DNA of 10,519 nt from Betaproteobacteria bacterium UBA931 (GTDB taxonomy: Bacteria > Pseudomonadota > Gammaproteobacteria > Burkholderiales > Casimicrobiaceae), in assembly GCA_002293615.1 (NCBI GenBank), contig DBDN01000091.1:4376-14894 (forward strand). Reading direction: 5' to 3'. This document shows positions 5,833-10,519 of this stretch, piece after piece; positions within the stretch are counted from its first letter, which is position 1; every line of letters begins with the position of its first letter. The position numbers were made by a program, and so were the translations under genes. Below the pieces are notes generated by a model, which ran no database searches, had not been told where the DNA came from, and saw only the letters and a program-made list of their open reading frames with translations.

Positions 5833-7190
5833 AAAGTCTCCGTTTACGTCTTATCATTTTTTTTTCAGCAATCGCGGTTGTGGTTTGGCTGGTTACCAGC
5901 GCGATTGCTTATTTTAAAGCGCGTCATACGCTTGACGAATTGTTCGATACGCAGCAAATCCTTTTTGCCAAGAGCTTGGCCTATGCTGATTTAAGCGTAT
6001 TGTTTCAGGGCAAATCTTTAAAGCTTCCGAAAACATCGAGGCTGGTCTGGGAGGACGATATCGGCGAAGAAGACGATGACGCGTTGGCTTTTGCCGTTTT
6101 TTCATCGGACGGCCAGATGTTTCTTAGCGATGGCGACAAAGGGCAATTTATTCCGTTTAATGCGGCGCGCAATGGTTTTGTCGATGGTTACCTGCAAATA
6201 GGAGGGGACAGCGATCACTGGCGGCTTTTTTATTTGGCATCTGAAGACAGCCGCTTTCGTGTTGTGGTCGGTCAGGAGTTGGAATTCCGCCAGGAGATGG
6301 CGCTGAATATTATTTGGGGCGTACTTTTGCCGTGGTTGGTCACATTGCCGCTTTTGCTGATAGCGATTATCTGGTTGATCAGGCGTGAATTATCGTCGTT
6401 GCGCGCTGTCGCAAAAGAATTACCGAATCGCGATCCCGGTGACGCCACGCCTATTGCCGTCGATCGGGTGCCGAGCGAAGTTCAGCCGCTGGTTCGCGCG
6501 CTAAATGGGCTTTTTTTACGAATATCCGATACGTTGGCGCGCGAGCGGCGTTTTACGGCAGACGCGTCGCATGAATTGCGTACGCCGTTGGCGGCGTTGC
6601 GCGTGCAGGCCGAAGTTGCGCAAATCGCCGGTGATGATGAAGCGGTTCGCGCCCATGCGCTGGATCAACTCATCGTTGGCATTGATCGTTCGACGCGTTT
6701 GGTAGAGCAACTTCTGGCATTGTCGCGCCTCGACTCTTTGCGCGGGATTCAGGATATGGCGCCTGTCAACTGGCGCGCCATTGTCGAAACCGCTTTTACC
6801 GAAGTAAAACCGCTTGCCGATAAGCGGCGAATTGCATTGCGTTTTGAAGAGGGCTCTTCGCCGCCTGAGCTAAACGGCAATTTTGTATTGCTGACATTGC
6901 TGATGCGTAATTTGGTCGGCAACGCGGTGCGCTATATTCATGATGGCGGTGAAATTGTCGTTCGCCTTTCACGCAGCGAGCTTCGTGTTGACGATAATGG
7001 CCCCGGTGTTGCGCCCGAATACCTGAGTAGTCTTGAAGAGCGCTTTTTTCGCCCGCCCGGGCAGCAGCAATCCGGCAGCGGTCTCGGTCTTTCCATTGTT
7101 GGGCGGATTGCACAACTGCATGGTTTCGGCTTTCGTGTGGCCAATCGCACCGAAGGCGGATTCAGCGCGGTGGTGTCGTTTTCCGCGTAA
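5829..7190 (+). CDS. Sensor histidine kinase (QseC/PmrB-like)
   Basis: The protein has 453 residues. Membrane segment 1 spans about residues 8-28 and segment 2 about 160-184, so a periplasmic sensor domain of about 130 residues lies between them. The sensor contains an acidic run, EDDIGEEDDD at 75-84. After a HAMP-like linker, the H-box FTADASHELRTPLAALRVQ carries the phospho-accepting His248. The ATP-binding part has the N-box MRNLVGNAVRY (Asn361, Asn365), the G1 box DDNGPGV (388-394), an F-box-like EERFFRP (403-409) and the G2 box GSGLGLSIV (416-424). All catalytic motifs are intact. It should phosphorylate the regulator encoded just upstream. PmrB senses ferric iron through acidic ExxE motifs; the acidic run here makes a metal or cationic ligand plausible but unproven. 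No Shine-Dalgarno is evident at the start. Confidence 0.95.
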   Translation: MKSLRLRLIIFFSAIAVVVWLVTSAIAYFKARHTLDELFDTQQILFAKSLAYADLSVLFQGKSLKLPKTSRLVWEDDIGEEDDDALAFAVFSSDGQMFLSDGDKGQFIPFNAARNGFVDGYLQIGGDSDHWRLFYLASEDSRFRVVVGQELEFRQEMALNIIWGVLLPWLVTLPLLLIAIIWLIRRELSSLRAVAKELPNRDPGDATPIAVDRVPSEVQPLVRALNGLFLRISDTLARERRFTADASHELRTPLAALRVQAEVAQIAGDDEAVRAHALDQLIVGIDRSTRLVEQLLALSRLDSLRGIQDMAPVNWRAIVETAFTEVKPLADKRRIALRFEEGSSPPELNGNFVLLTLLMRNLVGNAVRYIHDGGEIVVRLSRSELRVDDNGPGVAPEYLSSLEERFFRPPGQQQSGSGLGLSIVGRIAQLHGFGFRVANRTEGGFSAVVSFSA

Positions 7191-7221
7191 AAAAACCTGC
7201 CGCTTTGCCGGCAGGTTTTTT
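7191..7221. terminator. Bidirectional rho-independent terminator
   Basis: A perfect 7-base stem, CCTGCCG (7196-7202) with CGGCAGG (7209-7215), has a 6-base loop and is flanked by an A run on the left and a run of six T on the right, so it works on both strands. It begins right after the kinase stop and lies 20 bases past the stop of the convergent secreted-protein gene. Confidence 0.92.
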
Positions 7222-7240
7222 CGGTTGAAGTATAAAAGTT

Positions 7241-8047
7241 TTATTGTCTTATCGCGGTGAAATGCGCTTCTTCCTCAGGGTTCCGATTTTCGGTTTCCCA
7301 AGAGCCGGTCATCCCGCCGCTTGAGGTAAATTGCAGATTGAGTTCTGCCCGGACATTGTAGCCATTGTCGCAAGTGTAGCGGCCAAAGTCGTCATCAATT
7401 TCATAGTTACGGCCTCTGACCTTAAGCGGGCCGGTGATTTTGCAGGATACGCCACTATCGTTGGTAAAAGTCAGCGTGCCGTTATTGCCGCTTTTCGTGA
7501 AAGACATGGGCGACGTATGTGTCGTATACCAGACGTGGTCATTTCCGCGTAAGTCTTCTTCATATTTGGTTTTAATTGTTGCCTGATAAACAGCCGAGTC
7601 TTCCACTTGTGTCGTCGGCGCTTTCAATGTTTGCCGCTCGACTTGCTTGGTCAGTGTCTGTCCGTCTGTAAACATGAGTGTAATCGTGCCTGTTGTGACG
7701 GAATCGGGTGTGAAGGTTGCGTTGCCGACAACAGTGCGTTGGACACGAGCCGGCGTCCAGATATTTTCCGTAGGCGCGCTTTGTGTTTTGATAATCTCCC
7801 CGGTAAAGGCGTTATCTTTGTAATTCATTTCGGCGGTGTACCAGAAGGGATTGCCGTCCCTGTCATAAACAAAGAAGGTGGCGAAAATGAATTCACGGCT
7901 TTGCACCATATTCACGCCCCAGCCGGAAGTGGCGGGGTTCCACCAGATGTCCGTATAGTCCGGTAAAAGTGAGGACGTTTGCGATTGTGCCGACAACGGG
8001 ACAATCGCCATGATTGTGATGAAAATAAAACGAGCGATATGAAACAT
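7241..8047 (-). CDS. Secreted protein of unknown function with WWNP..SGWG motif
   Basis: The start chosen is ATG 8047 (268 residues), because GGAGAG at 8057-8052 sits 4 bases before it. An in-frame ATG at 8059 has no ribosome binding site and the GGAG would lie inside it. Residues 1-22 are a signal peptide (hydrophobic FIFITIMAIVPL, then SAQSQ), so export is predicted. The mature protein opens with DYTDIWWNPATSGWGVNMVQ (30-49), followed by FATFFVYDRDGNPFWYTAEM (55-74). I recognise this motif from many exported betaproteobacterial proteins of unknown function. The C-terminal half is beta-rich and ends with MTGSWETENRN and HFTAIRQ; Cys202 and Cys226 may form a disulfide. The gene is convergent with the two-component operon and has a PmrA-like box upstream, so it may be a target of that system. 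No enzymatic function can be assigned. Confidence 0.85.
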   Translation of the reverse strand: MFHIARFIFITIMAIVPLSAQSQTSSLLPDYTDIWWNPATSGWGVNMVQSREFIFATFFVYDRDGNPFWYTAEMNYKDNAFTGEIIKTQSAPTENIWTPARVQRTVVGNATFTPDSVTTGTITLMFTDGQTLTKQVERQTLKAPTTQVEDSAVYQATIKTKYEEDLRGNDHVWYTTHTSPMSFTKSGNNGTLTFTNDSGVSCKITGPLKVRGRNYEIDDDFGRYTCDNGYNVRAELNLQFTSSGGMTGSWETENRNPEEEAHFTAIRQ

Positions 8048-8086
8048 GAAACTCTCCATTAATTGAATGATGAACGTCCCTACTGT

Positions 8087-8116
8087 TTAATATCGAAAAA
8101 TTAAAAGAACATTAAA
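8087..8116 (-). promoter_or_regulatory. Candidate PmrA-type box and promoter of the secreted-protein gene
   Basis: Read on the minus strand, TTTAAT (8116-8111), five bases GTTCT, then TTTAAT (8105-8100) match the enteric PmrA box YTTAAK-N5-YTTAAK at every defined position. Seven bases further comes TATTAA (8092-8087), a 4 of 6 -10, about 40 bases from the start codon. The spacing equals that seen at 4724-4753 before the two-component operon. An alternative -10, TATAAT, lies upstream at 8139-8134 without a clear -35. The match is exact, but activity and the binding protein are inferred. Confidence 0.5.
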
Positions 8117-8166
8117 CCGGAAGATGCTTAATAATTATAATTTTTATTGCAATTATGGGCGCGTAT

Positions 8167-9570
8167 TTATAGAAGCGGGCTGAGCAATCGCGCTGCCGCC
8201 TCGCTCCAGTAAGCAAAGCGGGAAATGGAACGTTTTTTAAGTACCGGTTTTGCCGATAACATATCTTCCTCAAACTGTGTCGCCAGCGCCGTTGCTAGGT
8301 TTCGCTCGTAAATGCCGACGCACACTTCGAAATTAAGATAAAAACTGCGGTGATCGAAATTGGCCGTACCGATAAACGACAGGTCGTCGTCAATCAACAT
8401 CGTTTTGGAATGGAGCATTCGCTCGGTAAATTCGAATATGGTTACCCCGGCGCGTGTCAACTCGTCAAAGTAGGAGCGTGCCGCCAAGGTTACCGGTTTT
8501 GAATCGCTGTTTTCCGGCACCATAATACGCACGTCAATGCCGCGCAGCGCGGCGTTCGTCAATACCATCATTGCCGATTCATCAGGAACGAAGTATGGGG
8601 TTGTCAACCATACTCGATGTTGCGCAGAAGAAATTGCCGCCAGATAAGCGCGGTGAATCGGCGCCCATTCGGTATCGGGACCGGAGCCGATGATCTGCAC
8701 GAGGTGCGCGCCCCTCGTAGGCACATCGGCAAAGATATGCGACGCTTTCCAGGGCGGCTCTTCACCGGTGGCATACAGCCAGTCTTCCCAGAACATTTGC
8801 TGCAAGCCGAATACCGCATCACCGTACAAGCGCAAATGAATGTCATGGTAAGCATTCGCATTGATACGCTCATCTTCAGTATCGGTAATATTGATACCGC
8901 CGACAAAGCCCGTCCAATCGTCGCATACTACAATTTTGCGGTGGGTACGCATATTGATTACCGGGCGGATACGCGCCAACGATGCGCGATGGAAAAAGCC
9001 GACGCGAACACCGGCGTCAATAAGCGGCGCTAAGAATTTTTTATCAAGGCGCTTGGAGCCGAGCGCATCGACAAGCAGGCGTACTTCGACACCGGCACGG
9101 GCTTTTTCAATAAGCAGATCGCGTAACGCCGTTCCGATATTATCGGGTTCATAAATATAATATTCGAGATTTACATGGCGTCGCGCGGCGCGGATTTCGG
9201 TAAAAATTGCGTCGAAAGTTTTTGCGCCATCTACCAGCAAGTCAACATCGATGCACGTTCCCGGCCGATAATTGCTGGCAATACCGATTCGGGCGGTCCG
9301 GGCAATGTTTTCCGGCGGCAACATTGAAAAACGTGTTGAGGCACGTGTTTCCCAGGATAAAATTTCACGTACATGCTGGCGCTTAATTTGTTTGCGCTTG
9401 ATTTTATGCGGGCCGAAAAAATAAAAAATCAAGAAGCCGATATAAGGTAGTGCCGATAAGGCCAATATCCAGCCCAGCGTTGCCACTGGCGAGCGCTTCT
9501 GCCAGATGATCCATCCGATCAGAATGACGATGTATAACGACCACAATAATGAAATCGTTAACGCAAGCAT
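8167..9570 (-). CDS. cls: Cardiolipin synthase, ClsA type
   Basis: The protein has 467 residues, close to the usual ~480. Two N-terminal membrane segments (about 5-23 and 30-52) place it in the inner membrane, as in ClsA. Two phospholipase D domains follow, each with a complete HKD motif: HRKIVVCDD (His210, Lys212, Asp217) followed by GFVGGIN, and HSKTMLIDD (His387, Lys389, Asp394) followed by FIGTANFDHRS. LEYYIYEPDNIG and the TTPYFVPDE segment are typical of the family. It joins two phosphatidylglycerol molecules into cardiolipin and glycerol through a phosphohistidine intermediate. It starts 4 bases after the YgbA-family stop, with GGTGAAG as a modest ribosome binding site that overlaps that stop, so the two are likely co-translated. 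No terminator is visible after its stop. The generic symbol cls is used because the paralogue cannot be settled. Confidence 0.93.
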   Translation of the reverse strand: MLALTISLLWSLYIVILIGWIIWQKRSPVATLGWILALSALPYIGFLIFYFFGPHKIKRKQIKRQHVREILSWETRASTRFSMLPPENIARTARIGIASNYRPGTCIDVDLLVDGAKTFDAIFTEIRAARRHVNLEYYIYEPDNIGTALRDLLIEKARAGVEVRLLVDALGSKRLDKKFLAPLIDAGVRVGFFHRASLARIRPVINMRTHRKIVVCDDWTGFVGGINITDTEDERINANAYHDIHLRLYGDAVFGLQQMFWEDWLYATGEEPPWKASHIFADVPTRGAHLVQIIGSGPDTEWAPIHRAYLAAISSAQHRVWLTTPYFVPDESAMMVLTNAALRGIDVRIMVPENSDSKPVTLAARSYFDELTRAGVTIFEFTERMLHSKTMLIDDDLSFIGTANFDHRSFYLNFEVCVGIYERNLATALATQFEEDMLSAKPVLKKRSISRFAYWSEAAARLLSPLL

Positions 9571-9574
9571 CGCT

Positions 9575-9976
9575 TCACCGCTTTTGTTGTCGACGATGGT
9601 AGTTTACCGTGTCTTGCATGGTTGGCGCCGGTTTCAACCCGTCGAAGAGGTAATACCATGCCAATTTAAAGTTTTTCCGCCACAAACGTGGGCGTGCGTA
9701 ACGAATGATGGTATTGATTTTTTCATATTGATTCCGGCGATAGCACGGGACGCGGCATTTGACGCATAGGCTTTTCCCTTCCTCAAAAGCGCAGCGCGTA
9801 TAACGGCGCAATACGTATGCCTCAAGCGGCCGGCAGTCGGCACATGGCGTCGGCTCGTTTTGATGATGGTCGTGGCAGTAAATATCGATCATGGCCTTGA
9901 GCGCCAGATATTCACGTACCCGGCGGGGGCCGAGGTTTTCAAAGGTGTCGTTGTTTGGTTTTTGCTTGTCTTTCAT
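9575..9976 (-). CDS. YgbA-family (nitrous oxide-stimulated promoter) cysteine-rich protein
   Basis: ATG 9976 gives 133 residues. An in-frame GTG at 9997 shares a base with the upstream gene's stop (TAGTG) and would add seven residues; neither has a clear ribosome binding site, so the start is uncertain. The core, RREYLALKAMIDIYCHDHH, then CADC, RRYTRCAFEEGKSLCVKC and RVPCY, matches the small YgbA family. It holds seven cysteines (34, 45, 48, 62, 71, 74, 78 from the ATG) and a His cluster (35, 37, 38), an arrangement suited to an iron-sulfur cluster or zinc. A basic, aromatic tail (RPRLWRKNFKLAWYYLFDG) follows, with PAPTM near the end. In enterics ygbA is induced by nitric oxide under NsrR. 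It is cytoplasmic, with no signal peptide. It lies between a DsbD-like gene and cls, probably in one operon. Confidence 0.88.
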   Translation of the reverse strand: MKDKQKPNNDTFENLGPRRVREYLALKAMIDIYCHDHHQNEPTPCADCRPLEAYVLRRYTRCAFEEGKSLCVKCRVPCYRRNQYEKINTIIRYARPRLWRKNFKLAWYYLFDGLKPAPTMQDTVNYHRRQQKR

Positions 9977-9996
9977 TTGCGAAAAACAATGGCGCA

Positions 9997-10519
9997 CTAT
10001 GATGGCAGTGTTTCAAGCGCGTCAAGGACAATACGGTTACTCAGTAACTCGGGCAGCAGAAACGGCGGTTTTTCGGGAGGATAAAACACGTATACCGGCA
10101 CGCCGCTGCGTCCAAACGTTGTCAGCGTTTCCGTAATCGTTTGGTCGCGGCGCGTCCAATCGGCACGCATCAGTACGATGCCGTGATCGACAAACGCTTT
10201 TTGAATGAGCTCGGTGTCTAGAACCATTTTTTTGTTGAATTGGCAAGTGACACACCATGCGGCCGTAAAATCGACGAACACGGTTTTACCTTCGGTATTT
10301 AAGCGTATCACTTCGGCGGGATCGTAGTTTTGCCAAATGCCGCTGTTTGCCGTGGCCGCATTCGAACCAGGATGCGTCGCCGTGCTATTTTTCAGTGCCA
10401 GTATAGTCATGATCACGGCCACAACCAGCGACAGCACGCATAATATTGACCACAGCCGCGCGCCGTGAAAATGCGCGTTGCGCCATGCCCACAGCGCCAA
10501 CGCCAGCGCAATCAGCTCG
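9997..10519 (-). CDS. DsbD-like thiol:disulfide interchange protein, C-terminal part (start outside window)
   Basis: The frame is open to the right edge, so only about 174 C-terminal residues are seen. They begin with a hydrophobic and positively flanked stretch, a final membrane helix (LWSILCVLSLVVAVIMTILA, encoded about 10452-10393), and a Ser/Thr/Asn-rich linker. A thioredoxin-like domain follows with TVFVDFTAAWCVTCQFNKK; its redox pair Cys codons are at 10254-10252 and 10245-10243. The domain continues with LMRADWTRRD and a GRSGVPVYVFY cis-Pro segment. In DsbD the membrane core passes electrons from cytoplasmic thioredoxin to such a periplasmic domain, which reduces disulfides in envelope proteins. 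AAWCVTC is typical of the DsbD/DipZ/ScsB group; which one cannot be told without the N-terminus. The stop overlaps the possible GTG start of the next gene. Confidence 0.9.
   Translation of the reverse strand, partial: ELIALALALWAWRNAHFHGARLWSILCVLSLVVAVIMTILALKNSTATHPGSNAATANSGIWQNYDPAEVIRLNTEGKTVFVDFTAAWCVTCQFNKKMVLDTELIQKAFVDHGIVLMRADWTRRDQTITETLTTFGRSGVPVYVFYPPEKPPFLLPELLSNRIVLDALETLPS

Noticed and set aside
8617..9033. Plus-strand open frame of 138 codons opposite cls
   Set aside because: It is fully covered by the two catalytic domains of cardiolipin synthase on the minus strand and has no recognisable product.

Overview
The window looks like a chromosomal segment of a Gram-negative proteobacterium, most likely a betaproteobacterium or a related gammaproteobacterium. 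This rests on an Rhs (YD-repeat) protein, a QseBC/PmrAB-like two-component system, a YgbA-type (NO-stimulated promoter) protein, a ClsA-type cardiolipin synthase, a DsbD-like thiol:disulfide protein, and a secreted protein with a WWNP..SGWG motif that I associate with betaproteobacteria. The species cannot be named from sequence alone.

Positions 1-3430 (+ strand) are an Rhs polymorphic-toxin locus. A long Rhs protein enters from the left edge. Its conserved core ends in DPLGL at about 2188 and is followed by a 138-residue variable tip. A small gene that is probably the cognate immunity gene follows 15 bases later. Next comes a frameshifted scrap of a second Rhs core (2880-2961), then an orphan 141-residue gene that may be a leftover immunity gene. 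This is the usual debris of tip exchange. The tip and the genes after it are visibly more AT-rich than the Rhs core.

Positions 3614-4623 hold a type II toxin-antitoxin pair, an AbrB-like antitoxin and a PIN-domain (VapC-type) toxin. They overlap by ATGA and sit behind a consensus-like promoter with a palindrome between its -35 and -10. A third gene, the N-terminal half of a CopG/BrnA-type antitoxin, overlaps the toxin stop by ATGA. It is cut off by what looks like the end of a decayed IS3-family element, whose transposase remnant lies on the minus strand.

Positions 4724-8116 form a regulatory module: a small secreted PepSY-like protein, an OmpR-family response regulator and a sensor histidine kinase on the + strand. 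They end at a strong bidirectional terminator. Facing them on the minus strand is a secreted protein of unknown function. Direct repeats of the PmrA-box type (TTAAT-centred half-sites with 11-base period) lie upstream of both the PepSY gene and the secreted protein gene, so the two units may form one small regulon. A 16-codon mini-ORF joins the regulator to the kinase with ATGA overlaps at both ends.

Positions 8167-10519 (minus strand) carry a tight three-gene cluster read from the right edge: the C-terminal part of a DsbD-like protein, a cysteine-rich YgbA-family protein, and a cardiolipin synthase. All three relate to the envelope, redox or nitrosative stress, and spacing suggests one operon.
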